This document shows, piece after piece, positions 44,090 to 52,656 of a DNA stretch of 64,000 nucleotides. Made by a program: the position numbers and the translations under genes. This DNA comes from Thermoanaerobacterium thermosaccharolyticum DSM 571 (GTDB lineage Bacteria > Bacillota > Thermoanaerobacteria > Thermoanaerobacterales > Thermoanaerobacteraceae): positions 124,001-188,000 of the forward strand of contig NC_014410.1 of assembly GCF_000145615.1 (NCBI RefSeq), written 5' to 3'. Under the pieces are notes generated by a model. That model did not search any database, was not told the origin of the DNA, and saw only the letters and a list, made by a program, of their open reading frames with translations. Each line of letters starts with the position of its first letter. Within the stretch, counting starts at the first letter, position 1.

Positions 44090-44580
44090 GTGTACTATTG
44101 ATTTTATTGAACGTACTTGATACATATTTAGTCCGAGATTATTCTTTGTCTGCCTAAAGAATATTTCTATAGGCCATCTCTGGCTGTAATAATTTAGAAT
44201 TGTCTTGGTATCTAATTCAGTATCAGTACAGATAAATGCATGTAGAGCATTTTCATTTTTAAAAGCTTTCTTCAGACCAGCACAATACTACTATAGCATT
44301 ATCTATACCATTTAAGGCTCCTTCATAACGATATGCCCAGTATCTAGAACTGTTTACTGTAACAAGGCAAACTTCGTTCTTTTCAATTAGATATTGGAAG
44401 TATGGACACCATTTCGCATATTCTTTCGATGTTGCTTTTGCCACCTTTTTTATAGCGCTCAATACTGTAAGGTAATACTACTTTGCTGCAGGATAGCAAC
44501 ATGTTAAGAAACTTATGTCCCCAAACTTGTTTCCCATTTAAATGCGATTGATGGAATTTGGTAGTTTATGTCAGTGAATT
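44090..44580 (-). mobile_element. Transposase relic, IS4-type DDE family (copy 1)
   Basis: Minus-strand fragments of a DDE transposase, nearly identical to the relic at 46660-47545 but missing about 150 bases in the middle of the conserved core. Pieces read EKNEVCLVTVNSS, YRYEGALNGIDNAIVVLC, then in another frame NENALHAFICTDTELD and PIEIFFRQTKNNLGL. The same frameshift is found in both copies. It separates cassette C's promoter from the gene at 44712. The rest of 43979-44711 shows nothing else. Confidence 0.78.
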
Positions 44581-44711
44581 TTCTCATCTATAGTTATATA
44601 TTCGACATTTGGGGTGAACTTCCTTTTTTTGTCTCTCACAAAGTTAGGAATACCAAGCTTTTTAAAATATGAAATTTACGCAATCTCAAAAAAAATTAGG
44701 AGGTAATTTGG

Positions 44712-45674
44712 ATGTTGAAGAAAAAATCTATTACGATTTTAATAGCCGTTGCGCTTATAGTATCCTCTATGGTCTCAACTGCATTTGCTGAAGTTGATAA
44801 ATTCCCTGTGAAATATGGGGAACCCATTGAGGTAATGGAAGAAACAACTACAACCCAACAAGATATTGATAATACTATTAAAGCTATTGAAGACGATTTT
44901 AACAAAAGCAAACTTCCCAAAATAGATCAAGCCCAAATTCAACAAAATACTGAAAAAGCAATAAAGCTTCTTGATAAGTTAAATGGAACCAAATCGAAAA
45001 ACGACAAAAGTGATCAACTAATAACTGCTACCGGTACTTACTATGATCAAAATAAAGCCAAATTAAGAGCAGCTAACTTTATGGAAGGAGTTCTCGATCT
45101 AGATGAAGGCTTAACCAGTACAGAGATATATAAAATTGGAGTTACCTTTGCTAACCAAGCAAGAGATGCGGCCCTAAAAGAATTCCCTAGTAATGTTATG
45201 TTGCAAGATGCTTTTAGACACTTTAGTTGGAATTACATTTCTACCGGGGGTGTAGGAACCCTGAAAACACGGACTGCTACAATAAATCATGAATGGGGGC
45301 TATTAATCCTTGAACCCGTAACCAACTATTATACAAATAGATATAATACGTACAGAAGCCAAGGTTATAACGACTATAATGCAGCCAATAAAGCTTTTTC
45401 TGATGCAGTTGCATATATTCCTGATTTAAAATATCAATTAGTCACAATTTGCAAGTCCAGTTATTCGTTTTTCAAGTCGTTCTTTACGGTAAGCAACATT
45501 ATGGATTTGCATAATAATTGCTATGGTAGAGCATATTATGAAAAAATGCCAAATGCAGGTTATAAAACAGCTTTCTATACCGCTAAAAATAAAGGTGAGT
45601 TAATTTTATCTGAAAGCTCTGTAGGCGATTATCAGTACAAGTATGTATGGCAAAGCCAGTGGTATACCTATTAA
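44712..45674 (+). CDS. Secreted DUF6973-like protein, possible effector
   Basis: A 320-residue protein with a signal peptide (ITILIAVALIVSSMVSTAFA). A polar, partly coiled region (residues 45-105) follows. The conserved core is LQDAFRHFSWNYIS near residue 175, INHEWG near residue 200 and MDLHNNCYGR near residue 275. The D-x-FRH...HE...DLHNN pattern matches the DUF6973 domain found in secreted and polymorphic-toxin proteins; the His and Asp residues suggest a metal-dependent hydrolase. Activity is unproven. AGGAGGT precedes ATG 44712. It lies between two transposase relics in the same orientation. Confidence 0.6.
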   Translation: MLKKKSITILIAVALIVSSMVSTAFAEVDKFPVKYGEPIEVMEETTTTQQDIDNTIKAIEDDFNKSKLPKIDQAQIQQNTEKAIKLLDKLNGTKSKNDKSDQLITATGTYYDQNKAKLRAANFMEGVLDLDEGLTSTEIYKIGVTFANQARDAALKEFPSNVMLQDAFRHFSWNYISTGGVGTLKTRTATINHEWGLLILEPVTNYYTNRYNTYRSQGYNDYNAANKAFSDAVAYIPDLKYQLVTICKSSYSFFKSFFTVSNIMDLHNNCYGRAYYEKMPNAGYKTAFYTAKNKGELILSESSVGDYQYKYVWQSQWYTY

Positions 45675-45834
45675 AGTTTTTTAATGAATTAGGATAATGC
45701 TGCGGATTCTCAACATTATTTTATTAATAATTTTTCAATCTCCATCGTTACTAATGAGGCTTTCGCCTTATAGTTTTCTCATTGCTGGTTAAATGTATAA
45801 TTTCTGCTGATTAATAGCTCATCAAATATACCGG

Positions 45835-45881
45835 AAAACAATCCAGGACGTGACTTTTGGGGTTGCATCTTGGATTGTTTT
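45835..45881 (+). other. Hairpin between secreted protein and membrane protein genes
   Basis: AAAACAATCCAGGA and TCTTGGATTGTTTT pair over 14 positions with one mismatch around a 19-base loop. No T run follows. It may be an attenuator or mRNA end of the upstream gene. Confidence 0.6.
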
Positions 45882-45920
45882 GCACTACAATAATTTCAGG
45901 AAAGGAGATCGTCTTATAAG

Positions 45921-46292
45921 ATGAAATATAAAATATGGTTGGGAATTTCATTAATTCTATTAATTTCAACACTATACATCGTTATTACCTTTTGGCCAAA
46001 CTATAAAGGTAATATGTTTCCTTTGTTCACTGATATAACTACCGTATTTCTTTTTATACCAGCTTATTTCACCCTACTAGTAGGAATATTGCCTTATATT
46101 GTTACTAAAATAATTCCTAATATTACATTACAATTAGTATTAATCACGCTTATATTTGTGGGTTCATTTTTATATTCCCTTAGCTTTTTGGAGTATTCTC
46201 TGGGTTTTAAGATTATTATTTCTATTATATGTTCCGGCTTTGGATTTTTATACTTTATTCTATCTAAGATTGTAAATGATAAAAAAATGTGA
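45921..46292 (+). CDS. Small membrane protein, four helices, possible immunity partner
   Basis: A 123-residue protein with four predicted membrane segments and a short basic tail (SKIVNDKKM). No family recognised. AAGGAG lies about 12 bases before the ATG. It follows the secreted DUF6973-like gene by 246 bases with a hairpin between. A membrane partner next to a secreted effector could be an immunity protein, but nothing in the sequence shows it. Confidence 0.5.
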   Translation: MKYKIWLGISLILLISTLYIVITFWPNYKGNMFPLFTDITTVFLFIPAYFTLLVGILPYIVTKIIPNITLQLVLITLIFVGSFLYSLSFLEYSLGFKIIISIICSGFGFLYFILSKIVNDKKM

Positions 46293-46299
46293 TTATATC

Positions 46300-46640
46300 T
46301 TTAGCTCAATAATCTCTTGCCGCCCCTATTTCTCGATTGAGGAAATTGCACAATTAAACTTTAATTTTTGAAGCTAAAAAAAGGCAATAGCAAAGCTAAG
46401 CATATCAATGCTTGTGGATAACTTATGAACTTTGAAAATTTAATACAAAAATAGTTTATAAAATAATTTTTGTCTGTTTCTATATGCTTGTTTAAGCATA
46501 AGCAGTTTATTAAGCTACTTTTGGCAATGATTTATTAACATTAACAGCAATAGTACCTGCAACAAGTGTAATACAGTTTAATAAAGCAAAGATTTTAGCT
46601 TTCTTAATACCTGCTGAGCGTATATTGTCAGTATTTAAAT
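46300..46640 (-). mobile_element. C-terminal transposase relic (same family as 52196-52625)
   Basis: The minus strand repeats the end of the relic at 52196-52625: NLRSAGIKKAKIFALLNCITLVAGT and the trailer with SYPQALICLALL. Several frame breaks are present, and part of the middle is missing. Nothing else is seen in this stretch. Confidence 0.7.
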
Positions 46641-46659
46641 CTATAGATGAGAAAAATTG

Positions 46660-47545
46660 ATAACAAATATTACCATAGAGTAGATGCACTACACCTATGC
46701 TAACCGTAGCTGTTCTAAAATTTCATCAATAGACACATTGCTATCAGCTTGTTCATATATCCATTGAATACGCTGCTTTTGTACCTCTTTTCGAACCATT
46801 TTTATTCCTTGCCCAAATTTGCAATATTCATCGCCTGAAGTCGTACAATACAGGTATGTCAATGATATAAGCCATAATAATCTGTCTATTGATTTTATTG
46901 AACGTACTTGATACATATTTAGTCCGAGATTATTCTTTGTCTGCCTAAAGAATATTTCTATAGGCCATCTCTGGCTGTAATAATTTAGAATTGTCTTGGT
47001 ATCTAATTCAGTATCAGTACAGATAAATGCATGTAGAGCATTTTCATTTTTAAAAGCTTTCTTCAGACCAGCACAATACTACTATAGCATTATCTATGCC
47101 ATTTAAGGCTCCTTCATAACGATATACCCAGTATATAGAACCGTTTACTGTAACGAGGCAAACTTCGTTCTTTTCAATATATTGGGCAAAGTCTTTTATC
47201 TGTATCCTGATGCCTTGTGGATAGATAATTCTGTTAGTCTTTAGTGCTCCTATGAGATGGTATCCCCTTTCAAAATGTGCTTCTATTACTTTTTTGTTTA
47301 TGTACCATGAATCATATAAACCATATACTGCTCCTTTAGATATTGGAAGTATGGACACCATTTCGCATATTCTTTCGATTTTGCTTTTGCCACCTTTTTC
47401 ATAGCGCTCAATACTGTAAGGTAATACTACTTTGCTGCAGGATAGCAACATGTTAAGAAACTTATGTCCCCAAACTTGTTTCCCATTTAAATGCGATTGA
47501 TGGAATTTGGTAGTTTATGTAAGTGAATTTTCTCACCTATAGTTA
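46660..47545 (-). mobile_element. Transposase relic, IS4-type DDE family (copy 2)
   Basis: Reading on the minus strand: YSIERYEKGGKSKIERICEM, VYGLYDSWYINKKVIEA and YHLIGALKTNRIIYPQG, then a frame change near 47060 into GLKKAFKNENALHAF, ELDTKTILNYYSQRWPIEIFF and LGLNMYQVRSIKSIDRLLW. The Asp of DSWY and the Glu of PIEIFF fit a DDE catalytic set. The N terminus is missing. Compared with copy 1 at 44090 the core is longer but has the same shift. The element ends were not located. Confidence 0.8.
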
Positions 47546-47578
47546 TTAAAATAAAATTTAAAAAGGGGTGTGTAGTAA

Positions 47579-48490
47579 TTGAATAATACTCATAAGTTGG
47601 AAGGTTTAGTTATTCCATGCATTACACCATTTACTGATGATTTGAGTAAAGTTGATTTTGAAAAGTTTGATAAATTGGTGGATTACTTGATAGAAGAACA
47701 ATGCGCAGATGCAATAATTCCAATTGGAACAACTGGGGAATCGACATCATTATCACATCTTGAAAAGGAGTTAGTTATAGAAAGAGCAGTAAAACGAGCT
47801 AATAAAAGAGTGCCTATTTTTGTTGGTGCTGGAGGTGCAAACTTGGATGAAACAATAAGTTTGACTAAATATGCTGAAAATATTGGAGCCGATGGTCTGT
47901 TAATAGTTGTTCCATATTATATTAGACCAGATCAGGAAGGTATTTATCAATTTTTTAAGGCGGTAGCCCAACATACAAATTTACCAATCATGATTTATAA
48001 TATACCATCTAGGACAGCAGTTAATATGAGTATTGATACAATTATTAAAGTAGCAAATATTGACAATGTAATCGGTATAAAAGATTGTTTTAACGACATT
48101 ACAAATACTTCCGAGATGATAAGGATATGTCGGAATGAATTAAAAAAAGAATTTTCTATCTTGACAGGTGAAGATACTAATATATTTATAAATCTATGCC
48201 TCGGAGGAAATGGTGCAGTTGCTGCAACAGGTCATGTTGTTGGTAAAAAAATAAAAGAGATGATAAATAAATATAAAGCTGGAGATATAATAGGTGCAAG
48301 AAAAATTCAATTTGACATATGTACACTTCAAAAGAGTATGTTTAAAGCTCCTAATCCTGCACCAATCAAAGCAGCATTGGATATATTAGGTCTAAATTTA
48401 GGAGGCAAAGTAAGATTGCCCTTAGTAGATATAAATGATGACATTAAAGAACTTATAAAGTCAGAGTTGCGTAAATTTTATGATTTTTAA
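47579..48490 (+). CDS. Dihydrodipicolinate synthase family protein (DapA-like)
   Basis: A 303-residue class I aldolase-fold protein. The GTTGEST motif near residue 46, MIYNIPSRT near residue 135 with the catalytic Tyr, and the Schiff-base Lys in VIGIKDC near residue 163 are present. GEDTNIFINLCLGGNGAVAAT follows the family. It may be 4-hydroxy-tetrahydrodipicolinate synthase for lysine and dipicolinate, but N-acetylneuraminate lyases and keto-acid aldolases share the fold; no other lysine gene is near. TTG 47579 is ten bases after AAGGGG. It directly follows a transposase relic, so it could be an acquired or displaced copy. Confidence 0.85.
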   Translation: MNNTHKLEGLVIPCITPFTDDLSKVDFEKFDKLVDYLIEEQCADAIIPIGTTGESTSLSHLEKELVIERAVKRANKRVPIFVGAGGANLDETISLTKYAENIGADGLLIVVPYYIRPDQEGIYQFFKAVAQHTNLPIMIYNIPSRTAVNMSIDTIIKVANIDNVIGIKDCFNDITNTSEMIRICRNELKKEFSILTGEDTNIFINLCLGGNGAVAATGHVVGKKIKEMINKYKAGDIIGARKIQFDICTLQKSMFKAPNPAPIKAALDILGLNLGGKVRLPLVDINDDIKELIKSELRKFYDF

Positions 48491-48730
48491 TACATGAGGA
48501 AATTGTATAATTCAAAAATCGAATGCAATTGAACAACATATAGTGTTATAACTATAAATAAACGACAATATGTTGATATATTTTGATAAGAAAGTTAATT
48601 ATGAAATTCGTTCACATAAATAGCTTATGGCGATAAATATAATGATGCCAGAAAACTAGACAAATCAAAAAACAAAAATTGTGTTATGTGTATTGAGAGA
48701 AGTAATGTTCATAGTGTTAGGTGGTATTAT

Positions 48731-49294
48731 ATGAAAACAAATGTATCTAAAAGAATAATTTTAATTATTTGCGTAGTGGCTATTTTATTTGTTGGCTGTT
48801 CTAAAAGCGGAATTAGTATGAACTATGTCAAAACTCCAGATAAAATTTATTTAACTGGAGATTTACATAGACAGGAAATTATTGAATTAAATAAAAAATA
48901 TGAAGAAACAAAGGATTATAATGAAAAACAAAAAATATTACAAGAAATTGCCCAGCTTGAGGTTAGATCTACAGTAATGATTGATGATAAAGTATTTATT
49001 AATAAGTTTTTAAATTATATCCACAATTCAAAAGGAAAAGATGAAAATATAATTTTGGATAGGTGGAGTAAAGATTATTATTCAATGCAGTTTGTATATA
49101 ATGGTTTAAAAACAATGGATGAAAATAAGCTGAAAGAAGGATATATGATAACAAATATTAATATTTACAATGGCTATGCGCTATTCCCTAAATATGATAA
49201 AACCTCAAATAGCAATATAACTTTCATAAGTGTTAAATTAAGCGATAGTATGATGAATTATTTAAAAGATTATTACAAATCAAAAGCGAAATGA
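48731..49294 (+). CDS. Hypothetical lipoprotein
   Basis: A 187-residue protein with a lipoprotein signal peptide: KRIILIICVVAILFVGC, Cys at about residue 24. The mature part has a coiled-coil-prone stretch (EIIELNKKYEETKDYNEKQKILQEIAQLE) and is rich in Tyr, Asn and Lys. No family recognised. ATG 48731 follows TTAGGTGG by five bases. Its 3' end overlaps the remains of a nucleotidyltransferase gene on the other strand. The 240 bases before it hold no clear gene. Confidence 0.6.
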   Translation: MKTNVSKRIILIICVVAILFVGCSKSGISMNYVKTPDKIYLTGDLHRQEIIELNKKYEETKDYNEKQKILQEIAQLEVRSTVMIDDKVFINKFLNYIHNSKGKDENIILDRWSKDYYSMQFVYNGLKTMDENKLKEGYMITNINIYNGYALFPKYDKTSNSNITFISVKLSDSMMNYLKDYYKSKAK

Positions 49295-49460
49295 AGGGTT
49301 TGCTTTTATCTTTGCAATATACGGCAATATCTATATCGCTGGTCTTTCTATTATCTCCTCTTGCTCTCGAACCATATATTACTATTTTATCAATATCATT
49401 ATATTTTTCACCTATAAATTTAATTGAATCTATTATTCTATCATCTAAATCTAATTTCAT
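49233..49460 (-). pseudogene. Truncated MNT-type nucleotidyltransferase
   Basis: From ATG 49460, after GGAGG, the frame reads about 55 residues of a minimal nucleotidyltransferase: DKIVIYGSRARGDNRKTSDIDIAVY contains the GS-x10-D-x-D catalytic motif. After the second Asp strand the sequence runs into the antisense of the lipoprotein gene and loses the third carboxylate. MNT proteins usually pair with a HEPN protein; none is present here. It is therefore the 5' remnant of a MNT/HEPN toxin-antitoxin locus. Confidence 0.72.
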
Positions 49461-49553
49461 GATATGCCTCCAAGTGTCGTTCTTTAGATTGATTATACAA
49501 TATTATGAAATACACTACAATCGGTATTTTGTTTAAAAATTTTATAAAATCTA

Positions 49554-49582
49554 TTTACAACGTAACAGTGTTATGTTATACT
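49554..49582 (+). promoter_or_regulatory. yhbDEF promoter with internal palindrome
   Basis: TTTACA (49554) - 17 bp - TATACT (49577). The perfect palindrome TAACA-G-TGTTA (49563-49573) sits between -35 and -10. A repressor or a MerR-type activator would bind here; the first gene of the operon encodes a DNA-binding-like protein. Confidence 0.7.
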
Positions 49583-49604
49583 ATCAGTGTGGAGGTGAAC
49601 ATTA

Positions 49605-50252
49605 GTGGATAACAATGATTTAATATCGAAAAAAGAATTGCTTGAGATTACTGGTATTTCATACGGCCAGCTTTACAGGTGGAAAAGAAAAAATCTTATT
49701 CCTGAGGAGTGGTTTATAAGAAAGTCTACATTTACAGGCCAAGAGACATTTTTCCCAAAAGCAAAGATTCTTGAAAGAGTAAATAAAATTCTAAGCATGA
49801 AAGAAGACTTATCATTGGACGATCTTGCAAATATGCTTTCGCCAAATCCTTCAGAGATTGTATTAAGCTTAGATGAGATAAAAAAACGCAACATTGTTTC
49901 GTTAATATCTTTGGAGCTGTATATAAAGACGTTTGGAGAAGAAAAAGAGTTTTCTTTTAATTCAATTCTATATATTTACATTGTTGATGAAATGATAATT
50001 GCAGGAGATATAAATCTTGAAGAAGGAAAAATTATTTTAGAAACGTTAAAAGAAAATTACAATAAATTCAATGGAAAGAATTGTGATCTATTATTTGTGA
50101 GAAAGTTTGGAGTATCTACATGTTTTTTGGTATCAAGTGGGTCTGAGGTTTATTTCGAACCAGGTGCGAAAATCATTAAAAGGCTAAGTGTTGCGGGAAT
50201 TATTGAAGAATTAAAGATAAAATTAGTAAATGGGGGCGAGTTTAATGAGTAG
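49605..50252 (+). CDS. yhbD: YhbD-family (DUF4004) MerR-like regulator
   Basis: A 215-residue protein whose N terminus is a MerR-like winged helix: ISKKELLEITGISYGQLYRWKRKNLIPEEWF, FFPKAKILERVNKIL. A mixed domain of about 110 residues follows. B. subtilis YhbD has this layout and lies in front of yhbE and yhbF, exactly as here. A role as regulator of the two bactofilin-like genes is likely. A palindrome within its own promoter suggests autoregulation. Confidence 0.82.
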   Translation: MDNNDLISKKELLEITGISYGQLYRWKRKNLIPEEWFIRKSTFTGQETFFPKAKILERVNKILSMKEDLSLDDLANMLSPNPSEIVLSLDEIKKRNIVSLISLELYIKTFGEEKEFSFNSILYIYIVDEMIIAGDINLEEGKIILETLKENYNKFNGKNCDLLFVRKFGVSTCFLVSSGSEVYFEPGAKIIKRLSVAGIIEELKIKLVNGGEFNE

Positions 50253-50928
50253 TGAAAACTTAAATGATTTAATTGGCAGTGGCGTAGGAGACTCTGCTGG
50301 TGGCAAGTATCGAAATGTCATAATAAGTGGTGTTATGGGAGTAAAAGGCGATGTAGAATGCACAGATTTTAAATGCAGTGGTGTTTCAAAAGTAGATGGC
50401 AGTATAAAAGCAGAAAGCATCCTTGTAAGTGGGGTCAATAATGTAAATGGAGATATTAAGTGCAAAGAGTTATCTGTGGAAGGGTCGTTGAATGTTGCTC
50501 ATGGCGTGAATGCTGAAAAAGTCCAGATATATGGTGTGCTTAAAGTAAATGATGACGTAAATTCAGAGATATTTGTCTCACGAGGAGGATTCACCATAAA
50601 CGGACTTTTAAATGCGGAAAATATAGATATAAGACTATTTGTAAAATGTAAAGTGAGAGAAATCGGCGGCCAAAGTATTAATGTTTGCAAAGACAATACA
50701 AACAATATAAAATTCTTTGAAAAAATCCTTGAGACATTTTCTATGCCACAAAAATTGATTGTGGACACTGTCGAAGGTGATGATATTTATATAGAGTACA
50801 CTAATGCAAAAATTGTAAGAGGCAAAAATGTTAAAATTGGTCCTGGTTCAAATGTTGACATTGTAGAATACAAGAATAAATTTGAAAAAGATGATAATGC
50901 AATTGTTAAGGAATTTAAAAAGGTTTAA
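50245..50928 (+). CDS. yhbE: Bactofilin-like polymer-forming protein YhbE
   Basis: A 227-residue protein with repeated short beta strands (GVMGVKGDVECTDFKCSGVSKV, ILVSGVNNVNGDIKCKELSVEGSL) as in polymer-forming cytoskeletal proteins. Gly-x-hydrophobic turns every 17-20 residues suggest a right-handed beta helix. The C-terminal part (DTVEGDDIYIEYTNAKIVRGKNVKIGPGSN) is shared with the next gene. ATG 50245 follows GGGGGCGAG and overlaps yhbD by eight bases. Relatives polymerise in the cytoplasm; a role in motility or envelope is proposed for some. Confidence 0.82.
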   Translation: MSSENLNDLIGSGVGDSAGGKYRNVIISGVMGVKGDVECTDFKCSGVSKVDGSIKAESILVSGVNNVNGDIKCKELSVEGSLNVAHGVNAEKVQIYGVLKVNDDVNSEIFVSRGGFTINGLLNAENIDIRLFVKCKVREIGGQSINVCKDNTNNIKFFEKILETFSMPQKLIVDTVEGDDIYIEYTNAKIVRGKNVKIGPGSNVDIVEYKNKFEKDDNAIVKEFKKV

Positions 50929-50941
50929 AGGAGTGCTTTTT

Positions 50942-51691
50942 ATGGATTTAGAGAAAAGGCAAAATATAAAGATTGTCGGAGATAATACATCTGCAGGCGG
51001 CTTATTTAATAATGTCTCGGTAGTGGGAAATGGGATTTTTAATAGCTCTGTTGATTGTGCATACATCAAAGCTACCGGAGACTGTACAATAAATGGAGAC
51101 TTAAAAACCGTTTCTGGGGTAGTTGCAGGGAGCATAGCTATAAAAGGCAGCTTATCTGCCGATATATTTAAGGTTGCAGGCAACGTGACAGTAGATGGTG
51201 ATACGTCTATTAAAAATTTAATAACGCACGGAAATGTAACAATTAAGGGGAATATTTCGTCTGAAAAAATAGATGCAAATGGCCATTTTACAATAGAAGG
51301 AAATTGTAATTCTGAAATTTTCACATCAAATAGCATTGTCATGAAATTAAATGGTCTTTTGAATGCTGATGACATAGAAATCTACATCTATGGTAGTAAT
51401 TTTGTCAAAGAAATTGGCGGAGAGAAAATCATGATAAGACGAGGTTCTGAATCAATATTTAAGAGGCTTAAGCTTATCAAATCGATGATTTATGATGCGT
51501 GTAAAGGTGACCTTACAACAGATGTCATCGAAGGTGATGAAATATACCTGGAGTATACGACGGCGAAAGCTGTGAGAGGTAAGAATGTCACAATTGGGCA
51601 AGGATGCAATATAGAGCTTGTAGAATATGTGGATAACTTTAATCAACACAGTGATTCTGTTGTCAGAGAAAGCAAAAAGATGATATTATAG
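50942..51691 (+). CDS. yhbF: Bactofilin-like polymer-forming protein YhbF
   Basis: A 249-residue paralogue of the gene before it: beta-helix repeats (INGDLKTVSGVVAGSIAIKGSLSAD, VTVDGDTSIKNLITHGNVTIKGN) and the same C-terminal block (DVIEGDEIYLEYTTAKAVRGKNVTIGQG). ATG 50942 follows AAAGGAG; the longer in-frame start at 50882 lies inside yhbE. The pair may co-polymerise. The operon ends at the hairpin at 51690. Confidence 0.82.
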   Translation: MDLEKRQNIKIVGDNTSAGGLFNNVSVVGNGIFNSSVDCAYIKATGDCTINGDLKTVSGVVAGSIAIKGSLSADIFKVAGNVTVDGDTSIKNLITHGNVTIKGNISSEKIDANGHFTIEGNCNSEIFTSNSIVMKLNGLLNADDIEIYIYGSNFVKEIGGEKIMIRRGSESIFKRLKLIKSMIYDACKGDLTTDVIEGDEIYLEYTTAKAVRGKNVTIGQGCNIELVEYVDNFNQHSDSVVRESKKMIL

Positions 51692-51727
51692 CCAAACACA
51701 GGTGCCCTGCGTCTGGCTTTATTTTTT
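51690..51727. terminator. Terminator between yhbF and hsp20 copy 1
   Basis: AGCCA...TGGCT with inner CAGG/CCTG and a T-rich tail on the plus strand. It overlaps the end of the convergent hsp20 gene. Confidence 0.75.
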
Positions 51728-52136
51728 ACTGTATATCTATTTTTCTGCCTTTTGGCTTATCTGGATGCAATTTTGGCATTATGATGGTCAATATGCCGTT
51801 TTCAAATTTCGCAGTCGTCCTTTCTGAGTCTACTTCAGCAGGAAGCCCTATTCTTCTTTCAAAAGATCCATAATACCTTTCGTTTAAATAATAGCTTTGA
51901 TTTTTTCTTTCAGTCTCCTTTGATGTCTGTCCTTTTATTTCAAGCACATCATCGTGTACGTTTATTTCTATGTCTTTTTTATCAACGCCAGGTAATTCGG
52001 CTGTCGCAGTAACTTCTGTCTCTGATTCTGTGATATCTATTCTTGGTCGTGCAAACATATTTGATAATGCAGGCAAATTAAAATCAAAATTAAAGTCCGG
52101 CCACATATCGTTGCCGCGCCACTTAATTAAGCTCAT
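51726..52136 (-). CDS. Small heat shock protein Hsp20 (copy 1)
   Basis: A 136-residue alpha-crystallin protein: PRIDITESETEVTATAELPGVDKKDIEINV opens the domain, and FENGILTIIMPK closes it with the G-I-L/I-x-I/V motif near residue 120. It binds unfolding proteins without ATP. ATG 52136 follows GGAGG. It is almost identical to the gene at 59111. Its original upstream region appears to have been displaced to about 52622 by a transposase relic, so its expression may differ from copy 2. Confidence 0.93.
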   Translation of the reverse strand: MSLIKWRGNDMWPDFNFDFNLPALSNMFARPRIDITESETEVTATAELPGVDKKDIEINVHDDVLEIKGQTSKETERKNQSYYLNERYYGSFERRIGLPAEVDSERTTAKFENGILTIIMPKLHPDKPKGRKIDIQ

Positions 52137-52195
52137 AAAAAACACCTCCAATAATTTTTACAAAAATATTTTGAGTAAATTTCATATTTTAAATA

Positions 52196-52625
52196 GCTTG
52201 ATATTCCTAACTTTTAAGGTGGGTTGTCCCCATGGTTCTTCTTGGTGCAGCAATTCAAACTATGGGTATTGCCTTAAAGTCAATTACAAGAAAAATAACA
52301 GGTATTTTAGCTTTCCAATAAGAAGTTCTGATGAGTGGCAGGAAATATATAACCTTAGAACTTCTATTGAAAGATGCAACAGCAGGTTAAAAAACTATTT
52401 AAATACTGACAATCTTCGCTCAGCAGGTATTAAGAAAGCTAAAATCTTTGCTTTATTGAACTGTATTACACTTGTTGCAGGTACTATTGCTGTTAATGTT
52501 AGTGCATCATTACCAAAAAGCTTAATTAAAATTTCAAAGTTCATAAGTTATCCACAGGCATTGATATGCTTAGCTTTGCTATTGTCTTTTTTAGCTTCAA
52601 AAATTAAAGTTTAATTGTGCAATTT
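52196..52625 (+). mobile_element. C-terminal transposase relic between hsp20 copy 1 and its promoter region
   Basis: The plus strand reads GYCLKVNYKKNNRYFSFPIRSS, WQEIYNLRTSIERCNSRLKNYL, NLRSAGIKKAKIFALLNC and VAGTIAVN, the DDE_Tnp_1 C-terminal region with the Glu of TSIER. The first two thirds of the gene are missing. Just after it (52622-52670) the sequence GTGAAAAATATATTTTTTTA resumes the hsp20 upstream region seen intact at 59564. Confidence 0.82.
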
Positions 52626-52656
52626 CCTCAATTGTGAAAAATATATTTTTTTATTC

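Noticed and set aside
46695..47451. Two separate small minus-strand genes
   Set aside because: They are two frames of one transposase relic, as shown by continuous DDE-type sequence across the frame change.
51970..52614. A 214-residue plus-strand frame starting in the hsp20 gene
   Set aside because: Its first 75 residues are antisense to hsp20; only the part after 52196 is a transposase relic. The same antisense frame recurs at 59355 over hsp20 copy 2, confirming it is a shadow.
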